A DNA stretch of 64,000 bases, taken from the NCBI GenBank assembly GCA_905178155.1, contig CAJINV010000017.1:798722-862721 (forward strand), given 5' to 3'. Positions 35,101-46,155 of this stretch are shown piece by piece. Within the stretch, counting starts at the first letter, position 1. Each line of letters opens with the position of its first letter. The stretch is from Amoebophrya sp. A120 (taxonomy: Eukaryota > Sar > Dinophyceae > Syndiniales > Amoebophryaceae). The translations under genes were made by a program, and so were the position numbers. Under the pieces are notes generated by a model that did no database searches, was not told where the DNA came from, and saw only the letters and a list, made by a program, of their open reading frames with translations.

Positions 35101-37956
35101 AAAGACAAAGACTCGAAGAGCAAGGCGGTGCAAGAGGAGCAGTATTTCTTTTGGAGAAAACGGCTCTCGTTTCATTCAGAATGGCGCCGGGCCGGAGGAT
35201 GAAAACGCACATGCAGAAAAGCATGCGTTTGTGAAGTACTAGAACGTGGGTCTGGGTTCATCTTCTCGTCATCCACACCAGTGGCAGTGCCTCGCACGTG
35301 GCGAATTGTACTTACTTACACGTTCTTCTGCTACATTCACGGATGAAGATGAAAAAATACAGCAAGAGCACTCCTCGCCTGACGAGCCCTCCTAGCCTGG
35401 AAAAGAAGCCGAGTCCATTATACCTGCATCTGCGAAAATTATCCGCTAATAGTTGTCCTGTAGAAGCAGGAGCTAGCAGGGGCAAGAGCAACTGATCCTC
35501 CATAGTACCAGCCCGCGGCAGTTTGAAACTTATACAAGATGAAAATCGCTTGATACTTTATGACTCATCAGCAAAAATCCGAAGATAATCGAAAAAGAAA
35601 ATCCACCAAGAAGTCTATTTTATTGCTAGTATACGAAATTATTGAAGACTACGTAGGAGCGTGCGTTGCTCCAAGACGGACGACGTGTGTCGGAATGATA
35701 TTATCCAAGGTGTCGAGAACAGGCACCAGCTTGACAACAACTATAAAACAACTATTCACAACATCCAGAAGTTTCATTAAAGCGCAATAACGGTACTATC
35801 GTTTTTGAAAATGTATCTAGTAAAGGTTTCATCTTCTATACGTTGAGTAGAACTACAGTCTACTACTATGCTTCTTTTATTTCTGACATCTGTTTGAGCG
35901 CAGTTATCGCCACCGTGACCTGACAGCTGCGGTATTATGAAAGTCGTACTTCTATCATGTAAGCAGGGCGAAGACCAGCAACAGCTCGCTGCACCAGGAG
36001 CAGCAGGACCGGAAGAAACTCATCAAGATATAATCGCGAGCGACAAGTAGTACTAGTAGAGAGTATTTTTTATCTTGAAAGCGAATTATATTGTCACAGC
36101 TTCCTAATCCTACTTTACCTTTTTCGTCTCAATTCTAGTAAACTCAACGGAAAAAGAACAAGCAGGGCAGTCAACGGCCGTATCACAACAACTCCCGTGA
36201 TCTGTAGCGAAGCATTTATTCTAAAACGTATCTTTGCCCTTTAGTGTATTCTTATTTTCACCAGGCCGCCTGCTCGTCTCCACCTCCTGCTCAAGAAGGT
36301 AGCCGCACCATCTGTTCGGCTGCGAATATCAGGGGCTCCGGCTCTATACTTTTTTTTCCACAGTGTTTTGTTATATTTAGCTGTCTTTCCATAATTTTGT
36401 CGAACCAATGAAGATTTGAATTTCTCTTTCATCCTTGTACCACTCCAATGTCACATCAAAGAAAAGGGCCTCCGTAGCTGCGACGAACTGGTGAGAGAGG
36501 AGATAGTGTCGTGTATGTGCCTATGATCGATAATTTCATCAAAATTCTCTCTCTCTCGGTACTACTAGAATCCGCCTCTTCAGCTGCACTCGGGCGACCA
36601 GCTCCAGGGCTGCAGCTGGACGCGGGTCTGTGGTCGAACTGCGCGAAACTGCATTGTAGATCTGGTAGGTAGGTTGACTACCGATGTTTAAAAACCTATC
36701 GCGGGCACTAGCAGAGAACATTGAGAATAATGACCGCGGAGCATTTGGTTGCTCCTGCTGAAGTCGTGATGAATAAACGCAATTATCGCACATTATGAAC
36801 TATTTTGTCTCTCAGTAGTGATTGATGCAAGAATCGACTTCGCACCTATTTTTGTCGAAGATGAACTACCCGTGGCGATAAAAAGAATGAATTCTTTGGT
36901 CGTGTACACAAACGAAAATGAATGTTGTTGGCAGGTTTTTATCTTCATCGCACTCACACTTGTTCATAATCTAGTACAACCGATATTTATAATATGCACT
37001 ACCTCTTAGCACGAGCAGGTTACGACCACAAGCATCATCATCAGCATGTTTTTTGAAATAAAGATCATCATATGTCGATAGAGTAGATTGTTTAAGAACG
37101 TTGATGTTGTGCTTGTGGTAGGTCATTTTCAAAAAAACGAACCAAGTGATGTGACAACGCAGACGCTGCTTCTATGTTGATGGTCTACTTACGTCGAAAC
37201 AAGATGAGCCAAAGAATTGACTCCAGAAGATAAAGATTTTTCACGACGACCAGTGGTCGAGATGGGGTCTTGAACTCTCGAATTGAAGAAAGTCGGCGAT
37301 CCCATGGTGTTTTCCGATGACCGTACGAGGGCCAAGTCTGTGTGCGGTGTCGTGTCGTGGCCGTTCGTTCCTCGCGGTGGTTGATGCGATTTGTCCTTGG
37401 TTGGATTGTTTTGTAGTTTGTACAGGATAGATAAGTAATTACGACTAGCTGTACGTGGCTGCAGGCAGGCGCAGGGATCTGCTCCGAAAAAATTTCGCCT
37501 CCTCGTAAGGCTTGTTAGTGGTGGTATCGTCTGTGTGATTTTAATATTTCGCTTTTGTCGCCGTCGAGAACTGCACTCCCTCCTGTTGTCTTCATTTAGT
37601 CGCACCAAGGAGGCGCTGGAGAGGGTATTGCTTTCGATTGTCGCAATGAGACAGCATTGATTTCGGACTCTGAGCGTTTTCGCATTTTTTGGTGAGAGAG
37701 GATGTGACGACGTGATCGATTTCGTTTTCGTTTTAGGTTGGAATGAAGTCCCGATTCTGCACGCAGTTCCTGTAAAGCTAGAAGATTGATTTACGGTTCG
37801 TAATGTAAATGTTTCAAGTGAAATAGAAATACAACTCAAGACAGGAACCCTAGAAATACTACCCGAAATAGCCGGGTCTCTCAACATTTCATCTGGAATT
37901 TTAATTTTATTTCCTGCAGATATAGGAAGAGAAAATCATCAAAATCATTTTAAGCA
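35101..37956. other. Long gene-free interval
   Basis: About 2.9 kb, the longest stretch in the window without a supported gene. Short + strand ORFs (35298-35495, 35560-35790) and one 232-codon minus-strand ORF (37189-37887, Ser/Thr/Arg-rich) lack domain, codon-bias or paralog support. No RNA gene, TIR pair or tandem array was seen. Confidence 0.45.
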
Positions 37957-40549
37957 ATGGCAACATCCAGCGGGAGCCACGTAAGTGGTGCCTACCCGAA
38001 GGGGTTCCCGGAGGCGGCACTCTCCAAGATCGCGCATGGACACGGTAAAGGATCAGGAATGAGGCCGCACTCGTCGTTATCGTTTATTCGTTCACAATGC
38101 CTTGCGATACTAGTTTCGTACCTCTCCAGTCGTGGTTCACTTGTGGTTTGCTGTTGTGCATGACGACCCCCGAGGGATGAAACAATCTTCAAAAACGAAC
38201 TTTACAGAGGAAGTTCTGCAGCTCCTGCAGCAGTACGCTAACGCGGCCGACCCGCTCGCACAGAAGGAAGCGATCGAGGGGCTCGCCGCCTACGTCTTGT
38301 CTCCATCGAAACTCGCACGCGTTCTCGATCTGGCGCTGCTGGAGAGGATCTACGAGATTTTCCGGAGCCACCATGTCGATGAACAGGAGAAATCTGGCAC
38401 TGCAGAGAAGCGTCCCAGTCTCGACGGGCCGCTCTTCGGAGACCTGGAGTCCGCACTGGAGACGCGAAAAAAGGAGCTGGTGTTGCTCCGCCGCTACTAC
38501 GCGCCGACTTCGCCCTCGCCCCCCAAAGTCCTGCCGGGCGGGATGAAAAATGTGAAGAAGGAATACGTGCTACCCGACGAAGCGTCGCCGCTGAACTTCT
38601 CCCCCTCGAGTAAGAACAAAATGAACCCGAAGTCGTCCAGTCCCTCGCTCGGCCTCGCGAAGGACCGGTCGGTGTCGCCAAAAGGGAGGCTCGGACCGGT
38701 CACCGGGTTGGGTTCAAAGCAGCAGCAGGGGTTACCCTTGGAGATGAAGGTGAGCGGACTGAAAAGTCGGGGGGACACCTGGGGAAGTGAGCACGCTGCC
38801 ATCCGGATCAACCATCCAAGGTTTTTTTGAGAATTTTTTTCTGTGAGGAACAATTTGTGTCTCCAGCTAGCTTAAAAAGTACATAGTGAAACGAAGCGCA
38901 ACTGTATGCTATGAAGAAGATGAAGGGTCATTTCTAAGCACTCGCAACTGCACTAGCCTGATTTGCTTTTCACATAATTTCCGGTACAACTGCAAATCTG
39001 AAAACAGCACGAAGCAGTACGCCCCGGTGTACTACGTGCCGACGCGGAGCGGTGCCAACAACTATGTGAAAAATCCCCGGGAACCAAAGCCGCACCACGT
39101 GACTACGATGAAACACAGTAATTCCCGGCCGGGAGGTTTTCCTCTCGGGGGCGCGGCCAACAAATCACCGTCCTCGTCCAGTCTCGTCCCGCACCACAGT
39201 AGCAAGTCCTCGCCGTCCCCGAAACGACCACACAACGCGAATGCCCACAGTGCGGTCGCGGCCATGGGAATGATGGACACACTGCAGGTGTCGCAGATGA
39301 GCAACGACGGTGTAAAAGTGGCGGAAGCTTACCCGCTCGCGTCAAGCAGCCAGTTGGACCAGGTGGACGGAAAACACAAATCACTGACTACCCTGAAGCC
39401 GCGGCATTCCCAGCCGGGGAAGTACACGCTGCTCTATCGCGAAGAGGATATCATCCGAATTCACCAAAACTACTTCCCCTCGTTCACATGAATATAATTA
39501 TAATTTATTTCTCATGCTGCAAAATTTCAAATCTAGCTCCCTGTGCCATTGTTTCTTACTACTCTTGTATTGCGCATGATTAGATTTCGGAAAGAACCGA
39601 AACAGCACTAGAATCTTGTGTGAATTCGTCAGGCAAGTAAAATTGTATCCTGCCAGCGGTGCTCTTGGGGGAGTTCTTTTGGAGCACGGTCATACAGGAG
39701 CTTGCGCGGGCACATCAACAGGGCAAGGTGAGCAACATCCCGCAGGACGTATCCTGTGCAAAGGTATCGTACTCGGTAGTTACTTACATTAATTGCAATC
39801 TGGCCAGGAAAATGTTGATGTTTCATGATCCCTGATTGGTAATCAATCGTTGCAAATTAAGATTTTACTTTTCCAGCTCCAGCACCATCGGACAAAATGA
39901 AAATTTGTGAGTGTGATGCAGGTAGTAGGTACTGACTTGTGCGATACTTGTGCAATGCATAGGACGCAGATGCAAACCAGTACAGCCTGGGAACCCTAGC
40001 CGCGCACTTCAACGAAGATACCACCCGGTGGCTAGTGGAGCAGGGGTTTACCAAACAAAAAGCCCCGGGGGCAGCGTCGGCCTCCGGGGGAGCGGCGGCG
40101 GGGGGTGGTCAGCAGCAGCAGCATGCGACAGGGACGAATGAGGAGGAGGGGGCACCGACTGCCACGACAGCGGGGAAGAACATATGCGTTGCAAAAGTGA
40201 AGTGATGTCGCCTTACGCTGTGCATTTTTGCACGACAAACTTCTCAAAAAGAAGAAAAGGAATTTGTGATGTGGATTCAGGCAAAGCATAAGCAAATACA
40301 TAGAAACAACAACAAGCAGATGCGGTAGATCTATCATGCCAAACTGCAATATGTACTATGTGTGCGAAGATATTACTTGTGTTGCAATGTCGATAGAACA
40401 AAAAGTTCGATATTTTCCAAGACACAGTTGACCTGATGCTCGCAGCCACCGCTGCGACGGAGAAAAGTGCGGCAGAACTGGTGCTAAACAACTCACCGCC
40501 GTTGGCAGCCAGCGCATCGACTGCAGGAAATAAATCCGGGAAGAAGTAA
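37957..40549 (+). CDS. Orphan Ser/Pro/Gly-rich protein with two introners
   Basis: Not recognised. Supported pieces: 37957-38044, 38208-38749, 39015-39481 (end tentative), 39657-39748 (start tentative), 39963-40181 and 40397-40549 (TAA). Exon 2 starts with a helical stretch (EEVLQLLQQYANAADPLAQ, then LAAYVLSPSKLARVLDLALL) that could be an ARM/HEAT-like repeat, followed by a disordered Ser/Pro/Lys region. Exon 3 contains YAPVYYVPTRSGANNY. Exons 4-5 look globular (GEFFWSTVIQELARAHQQG, YSLGTLAAHFNEDTTRW). The C-terminus has a poly-Gln/Gly patch and an Ala-rich helix. Donors GTAAAG (38045) and GTGAGC (38750) are canonical; the last two introns are introners. The join between 39481 and 39657 could not be placed on GT-AG in frame, so a further non-canonical intron is likely. 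Confidence 0.7.
39750..39961 (+). mobile_element. Introner, family D, GT-AG
   Basis: The 212-bp element has duplication ggacg (39745-39749 and 39962-39966). Left end tatcctgtgcaaaggtatcg; right end cgatacttgtgcaatgcata, an imperfect inverse. Splicing GT(39749)...AG(39962) takes frame 2 to frame 0 and joins VSNIPQD to DADANQYSLG. The right end is nearly identical to that of the element at 9108-9296. Confidence 0.85.
40183..40395 (+). mobile_element. Introner, family D, AT-AG register
   Basis: The 213-bp element has duplication gaaca (40178-40182 and 40396-40400). Left end tatgcgttgcaaaagtgaag, right end cttgtgttgcaatgtcgata. Removing 218 bp takes frame 0 to frame 2 and restores GKN-KKFDIFQDTVD. 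The inferred intron is AT...AG (40182-40396). Confidence 0.83.
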
Positions 40550-41749
40550 AGAGCAAGTCCGAGGCCCTCCAATATGAAGCATGTGTACTAGTTCTTTCCT
40601 CCATTCAAAAAATTCAACTTATTTCACAAATTTACAAACGGTACTGTCTAACGGGCTTTTCTTGCTGTTGGCAGAGCTTCTACCACTCCTACTTATGTGC
40701 TTCCTGATGACAGACATCGCCAAAAAGATGTTCACCTGTGCTCGGGGGCTTTGCTGCTCCTTGAATGAGGTTTCAGTTTCACGCTGACCGTGAAATCAAA
40801 ATACTGGCTCCGCTTCATTCTCTTCTTTGCGTATAATGTCATACGTATGTTGGCCCCCGTGCTAAATCTAAAACATCCAGAATTCCGAAAGCAACCCGCG
40901 CTTGATGTTAAGGAGGAGTTTTTGCTATATTTAGTGAAATATGCAAAAAATATCCCAACCCATATTTCTACGAAATGCGCAGGCACGATACTGGTTAGAA
41001 TACAAGTGCCGCGCTATTGTATCTTCGCTTTGCTTTCTCTGTTTCCTCACTCTTGTCCCTTCTCAGGCCCCGGCCGCTCGCTGCGCGGCGGACCGGATAA
41101 ATTTTTGCTCTTGGGGTTTCATCATGTTGAACTGAAAATACAGGCCAGCTACTGGTCGGCTATTGCTGGAAGTTTCATATTTTCAGCGATAGCAGACCAG
41201 TAACTGACCTGTATGCTCAGTTGCTTGCAAGCGTTGTCCTTTTCGTGTGGTTTGCAAGTAAATTTGTGGAACCGCTGACAAAGTAGGGACGCCCCTCCTG
41301 GCCGTGTAGTGCAATAAGTGATCGCCATGCAGTGGTCGCGATAGAAGTGGGCTACCGCTCTCGTTACTGGTGCACTAGTACACGGGCACGGCAGTGCTGC
41401 GCGTCGGCTACTTTGCTCGCCTACCGTAATTACAGGTCGAGATATTTTCTGCATATGATTTTAAATATAGCAAGAACTCATCTTTAATGATGCTTTTTGC
41501 TAGTAGTAGGAGATGCAGCCGCAAGAAGACGAGGAAGAGGAAGAGCACCGGTAGACATTTTATGTAGCGCTTTCTGATGAAGACCTAGGAATAGGCTACA
41601 AGCATCTTCAAAATTATGCGTGTTTCTAGGTATGCATATTCTTGATTGCTTGTTCTAGGCTGATGTGAATACAATAATGTCTTTCCACAAATGTACCCAA
41701 CGTTGTGATGAATGTTTCGTCTCCAGTTTGAGTTTGCAAGCAGGCAAGA
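40550..41749. other. Gene-free interval with a hairpin
   Basis: About 1.2 kb with hydrophobic short ORFs (40790-41203, 137 codons) that have no codon-bias support. It contains the long hairpin at 41141-41211, listed separately. No gene was called. Confidence 0.4.
41141..41211. repeat. Long imperfect hairpin
   Basis: Two 28-nt arms (41141-41168 and 41184-41211) are inverse copies at 24 of 28 positions, separated by about 15 nt. Left arm starts caggccagctactggtc; right arm ends gaccagtaactgacctg. It lies between genes and is not flanked by an obvious duplication. It could be a transcript-end structure, a small-RNA precursor or a decayed inverted-repeat element. Confidence 0.7.
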
Positions 41750-42232
41750 ATGGCCATGAATAATAAATTCACCTTGGTTCCCGACCTCGAGGACCTTGCA
41801 TCAATGGCCGCTCCTGACGAGCTATTGATCTTTCACGAAGAGGAAACACTGATGCACTTACGGTTCCTTGGAATCAAAAATCAAAGTAAGGATTATAGAA
41901 GCGCCAGCCATCGAAAGATTGATAAGATTCTCGAACTGAACAGACCGGAGAGCCTGTAAGCAAGTCGGTTCGTTGTTGCTGAATAAGGTCATGTCATTTT
42001 TTGTATGAAATTTAAATTTTTAGTCTTGCGCAGGAAGAACACGGACCAGCTGCTCTTCCCTTTTTTCGTACGAGGGCTGTCTGTTGAGCAAACTGATTAC
42101 TGTCGTAAACATCCTGAAGATTCTCGGTACGAGCAATTTTTTTCATCTTCGGTTCTCGCAACTTTGTCTTCGTCTTCGTGCTACTTTTATTCGTGTTTGA
42201 TCTTTGCCAAGCAAATGGTCGGTGTTGATTGA
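41750..42232 (+). CDS. Small two-exon orphan, ~134 aa
   Basis: Not recognised. Exon 1 (41750-41955) begins MAMNNKFTLVPDLEDLAS and reads into a GTAAGC donor. A 78-bp intron (41956-42033) ends GCGCAG. Exon 2 (42034-42232) continues in the same frame (KNTDQLLFPFFVRGLSVEQ) to a TGA. The phase match of a canonical short intron supports a real gene. An alternative AG at 42022-42023 would give an earlier stop. The C-terminal part is Ser/Tyr/Phe-rich and may be less constrained. No domain was identified. Confidence 0.5.
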
Positions 42233-42749
42233 GAGAGTTCTTTGCACGAGGAAGTTCTGCTTTTGGTGCACTAATATTCGGTCAGAGACTATGTGTATCT
42301 ATTTTTACGACTGCGGTCTACTGCTGCCTCGACGGCTGTAGCGAGGCTTTTTTGTAAGGTTTTGGTGCACGCCGTCAGCAGCTTTGTTGTTGACCGTGTC
42401 TACTAACTTTGTTAACCTGCAAGGAAGAACGATCCAACAGCAACACAATATTTGTGATTTTCACGCAGGACCTCCATTTTTTTTTCCCCCCCCCCCGCCT
42501 TTCCAAATTTTTCGTTTCTCCCCTAAAAAGATTGATCCCGGTGCATCTTTGTAGATTTGAGTTTCTTTGCTCTTTGTCGTCATCGACGTAAAACAAGAGC
42601 ACAAAAGAAGACGGATTTTCCCCGCCTAAAAAGTTCGACGTCCAGGTAGTACTAACGAAGAAAAAGAAATAACACCCCAGCACAACTAGTTCTAGTACAC
42701 CTACGCGCGAGCACTTTAGCAGTAGTACTAGAAAAGTAAGAATTAAAAA

Positions 42750-45324
42750 ATGTCCATCTTTCAGTCCTTCGGCGAGAAATTCCTCGGTCGGGCCAAGCCC
42801 GGCCTGGAGTTTATCGCGCCGCCCCAGCAGTCCACCTTCAAGGAGGGAGAAAGGGGGAAGGGCCTGTTCCGGGCGAAATCCGGGCTCACCCTGTTCCGCG
42901 AAAAGCCCGACATTGAGATGATGCGGGAGGACGACGAGTGCCTGCCCGACGACTGGGAGGTGTTGTTTGACCCGGACGTGCGCCATGAGTACTACTACAA
43001 CAAGAGGACTGGGGAGTCCACGTGGGAGCGCCCGGTCCCGATGCAGCCGCTGGTGCAGATGAAAAAGTCCCGGACCCTATCCTGAGTAAAAACGTACCCA
43101 CACCAGAGTCAGGATGAGGATTCTGCAACACAAGCCTAGGAGTTTTGTGAGTCACGCATGACAAGTTGCACTATGCAGTGTAGTGCAGGTTAGCAAGTAC
43201 AGCCGCATCACAGATTCATCTGCTCATCCTGTTCACAGCATCACAAATTCCGAAACACGACTGGAAATGGCTCTCATGGGGATGCGCATTACAAGTCTTC
43301 CTGTCTTTGCAAATCTGCATTACAACTCTGGTGTGGGGACGTTTTTACTCAGGATAGACCCCGTCCGAGGTGTCGCAGAAATCCCGGGACTCCTCCAAAC
43401 GCAATTTTTCCTACAAGGAGGAAGCGCGCAACGCACCGCCGCCCGAGGATATCAAAATGAAAAATCCCCCCTCCCCATATCAAAACGGAAATTTGTGATG
43501 CTGATTTGTGACCACAAATCGGCTTTGTATTGCAGAGAGGCACTGCGGCCAGATCCCCAGGCTAGATAGGGGCGTATGGGTCTAGTAGTTCAGCATGGCA
43601 AACGGCCCCCCTTTAGGCCCAGCAGCATGACAAATCGCTTCCATAATGGGGCGGAAGCTTCTACCCTTGTCTTCTTGCAAGACAGGCGTGATTTGTGACC
43701 TCAAATCCCCAACACAAATTTTTAGAAACATACCTTTTCAATATGGGGAGGGGGGATTTTTCCTCTCAATAGAGGATCGGGGGCGAATACCCACGGAGGG
43801 GACCTGCTTTTACCTCAACTTTTTGCACGTGGCCGCGGCGGTATGCATTGCAAATTATGTCGTGTCTGGCGCTCCGGAACGCGGAACTACAAGTTCGTGT
43901 TTGATCATGTGCTCCACGACCTGTGTGGCATAAAAAATATTCGAACAGCATCAGAAATTTTGCGAGGCTTTGCAGATTCGTTGGTATTGAATCGCATGCC
44001 ATGACAAATAACAATAACTAGTGTCTAGCGAAACCGACAATAAGTTTGGTCAATCGTATTCATCATGCATTTTTACAAATAATCTTGCTCTTGTTCTTGC
44101 TGTCCTTCACATCCCGTATCACAAATCCGGACCCATAGTACTACATATTTGCAATGCATAGGCGGAGCTGCGCAACAACCGGATCGAGCGACCGTCGAGG
44201 CAGAAGCGCCCGCTGTGGCGGGTGATCCGCCGGGAGTGCGGGGTCACGGACCAGGAAATTGCCTACTTTTTGCGAAACCCGGAAACCCCCGGCATTCCGC
44301 ACAGCGACATCCACTACGCGCTCAACACGTTCTACGACGAAAACACAAATCCGTATCCTTGGCAAAAGTAGTAGCGCGGTCACAGTGCCGACAAGAGTTG
44401 CAGTCTAGCCTAAAGACAGATACAGATGTGCTGCTGGTGTCTTTCCACCACCGGAAAAATCTAGATGCAATTTACATTTATGTACTACACTGTGATCATG
44501 ATGCTAAGTACAATTTTTGCCATGCATAATTTGAAGGAGAAGACCATTGAGGAGCTGATCAATTTTTCCCAGCAGTTCGAAAAGGAATCTGTGCTGCAAG
44601 CGCAGGCCATCTGCAAGTTCGACTATCGCAAGAAAATAAAACTGCTTCACTGTATATAAGCTTCTTGAGATGCTGCGCTTGATGCATGTATAATTAACGC
44701 AGCGGGGTTTCTTTGTATTGCTACACTTGCAATAAGAAGAGAGAGTAGATTTTCTTTGTCATGTTTTGCAAACCTTGCAGGTCCAAGAAATGAAAATCTT
44801 TGCAGTCGTGAAGCTGCACTTATTTTTGCGTGCGATATCGCCCCTCTGGACTTCATCGACGTCGTGCGCGAGCGGTGGCAGCTGACCAACCTGCCCTGCG
44901 ACAAGACTTCTCTGAACCAGATCTGCTGCGCGTTCGTCGGCATTTTGTCGTTGCGGGACGTGTATGAACTGCAAAAATGTCTGGGTCTGGAAGAGAGCAT
45001 GTTTGTCATGCTTGTCTGGCATGACTCTTAGACCTGTCATGCACGTTACCCAAGAGCCCAACTTTGCTGTCATGCAGAAATGGAGTTTGTCATGCAGAAT
45101 AGGCAACACCTAGAAGCTCAAAAGCTTGTCATGCTGAGCCAGCACTTGTGGCCTCTTTATGGTACGACACCCAGCATCACAAGTTTCCAGACCCAGACAT
45201 TTTTACAATCCATAACGTGACCGACGCCCGGCGGGTGGTGCGGGAAGAGACGGGGCCCCTGTCAACCGCGGATCCAAAAACTAAGATTCTGGCCAACCAA
45301 AATCCGCCGAAGAAGGGGCTGTGA
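42750..45324 (+). CDS. WW-domain protein split by six introners, 333 aa
   Basis: Seven exons: 42750-43076, 43358-43448, 43773-43840, 44162-44352, 44530-44622, 44839-44961, 45216-45324; 334 codons including TGA. Residues ~64-98 are a WW domain (LPDDWEVLFDPDVRHEYYYN, then TGESTWERP) with W69 and W92, a fold that binds proline-rich partners; WW domains are common in splicing and transcription factors. The rest is not recognised: a short Ser-rich linker, then a helical C-terminal half (VIRRECGVTDQEIAYFLRNP, TIEELINFSQQFEKESVLQ, DFIDVVRERWQL). Every intron is bounded by a 5-bp duplication, and removal makes all seven exons continuous. Several exons are only 68-123 bp. Upstream there is a run of 9 T then 11-12 C near 42480-42498. 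Confidence 0.88.
43078..43356 (+). mobile_element. Introner, family B, CT-AG register
   Basis: The 279-bp element has duplication gaccc (43073-43077 and 43357-43361). Ends tatcctgagtaaaaacgt and acgtttttactcaggata are exact inverses, continuing into cccacacc / ggtgtggg. Removing 284 bp takes frame 0 to 2 and restores KKSRTPSEVS. The family core recurs at 62471-62828. Confidence 0.93.
43450..43771 (+). mobile_element. Introner, family C, AT-AG register
   Basis: The 322-bp element has duplication gagga (43445-43449 and 43772-43776). Both ends carry aaaaatcccccctccccata in inverse orientation. Frame is unchanged (327 bp), and it joins PPPED to RGRIPTEG. Confidence 0.92.
43842..44160 (+). mobile_element. 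Introner, family D, GT-AG
   Basis: The 319-bp element has duplication ggcgg (43837-43841 and 44161-44165). Ends tatgcattgcaaattatgt and acatatttgcaatgcata are inverses. Splicing GT(43841)...AG(44161) keeps frame and joins LHVAA to AELRNNRIE. Confidence 0.93.
44354..44528 (+). mobile_element. Introner, diverged, GT-AA register
   Basis: The 175-bp element starts tatccttggcaaaagtag and ends caatttttgccatgcata. Flanks atccg (44349-44353) and atttg (44529-44533) match at 3 of 5, so this copy may be older. Frame is kept (180 bp), joining DENTNP to LKEKTIEEL. Confidence 0.7.
44624..44837 (+). mobile_element. Introner, CT-AT register
   Basis: The 214-bp element has left end tatcgcaagaaaataaaact and right end acttatttttgcgtgcgata, with tcac/gtga further in. 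Flanks tcgac and tcgcc match at 4 of 5. Removing 219 bp keeps frame and joins CKFD to APLDFIDVV. Confidence 0.78.
44963..45214 (+). mobile_element. Introner, family A, GT-AA register
   Basis: The 252-bp element has duplication acgtg (44958-44962 and 45215-45219). Ends share aaaaatgtctgggtctgga and its inverse. Removing 257 bp takes frame 2 to 1 and joins LSLRDV to TDARRVVREE. It is related to the element at 1660-1920. Confidence 0.92.
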
Positions 45325-46155
45325 GGAGTAGCCGGACGAGGGACGGTAGTACTATTGTTCGGGTTTGGTCGTGCGCCAGGTGCTTCTTGTTAGCGGCAAC
45401 ATGATATGGAGAAGATCAAGAATTTGAGCGAATCGCCCTTGTCCTCACATGTGGGAGAAAAATTTGAGATGAACCAACAACAAGGCTGCACGATGAGAAC
45501 AAACTCAAACAAGAACATCGTAGTTCTCTTTGAGAATGAAGAATAAAAGCTGCAGAAGTAGCCCTTCCAATGCTTCAATAATTCTAATAAAGAGCACTGT
45601 CTTTATACTCGTGCAGGAGGTCGTGTCTGTCTCGCAGCTGCTACTGCATTTTGTGCTTCAATTAAGTACCATCACGGAAACCCCGTACAGTAGAGAGGAA
45701 AGTATACTTAGCGTTATTTACGAAGACCGAACAGGAACAAGTCGAAACCAAATACAACAAGAACTACCAAATAGGACCCACCATCCATAATGTACATTTT
45801 TTTGGAAATGGAAAGTAGAAGCTTTTTACAACTAGAACTTTCTGAACATCAGATGAAAAACAACAATATCAAACGCCTTTGAGAAGAAATCTGGGAGCTG
45901 TATTTTTCTGGAAGTCACAATTTTTATTTTTCGTCCAGCGAGGAGTAGAGGTTGGTTCGTGGCAGCACGCAACAAATGCGATGACTCCTCGCACCAGGTC
46001 GACCACGTCGCAATTCTACTGCTAAGAGTTGCTGCGTATACACCTCCTGTTCTTCTACCCTAGAATCTGGTCGTTGTTTCGTCGTTGTAACTGAAGAGCG
46101 ATCTTCTGCTGTCCCTTGTCCCCGGAGCAGGTTCTTATTCTTTGTTTTTTCTAGG
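45325..46155. other. Gene-free or unresolved interval
   Basis: About 0.8 kb after the WW gene. No ORF with good bias was found. A pyrimidine-rich tract ending TTTTTTCTAG at 46146-46155 looks like a 3' splice site, so the upstream exon of the next gene may lie here. Confidence 0.35.

Noticed and set aside
37189-37887. 232-codon minus-strand ORF in a gene-free region
   Set aside because: Ser/Thr/Arg-rich with no domain, no paralog and no splice context; could be chance. Kept only as a note.
40790-41203. 137-codon + strand ORF
   Set aside because: Hydrophobic but with weak codon bias, and its end is made by the hairpin at 41141-41211; the opposite-strand ORF ends with a similar peptide for the same reason.
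42750-43085. A 111-aa stand-alone WW protein ending at 43085
   Set aside because: The stop lies within the first 8 bases of an introner; six frame-consistent exons follow.
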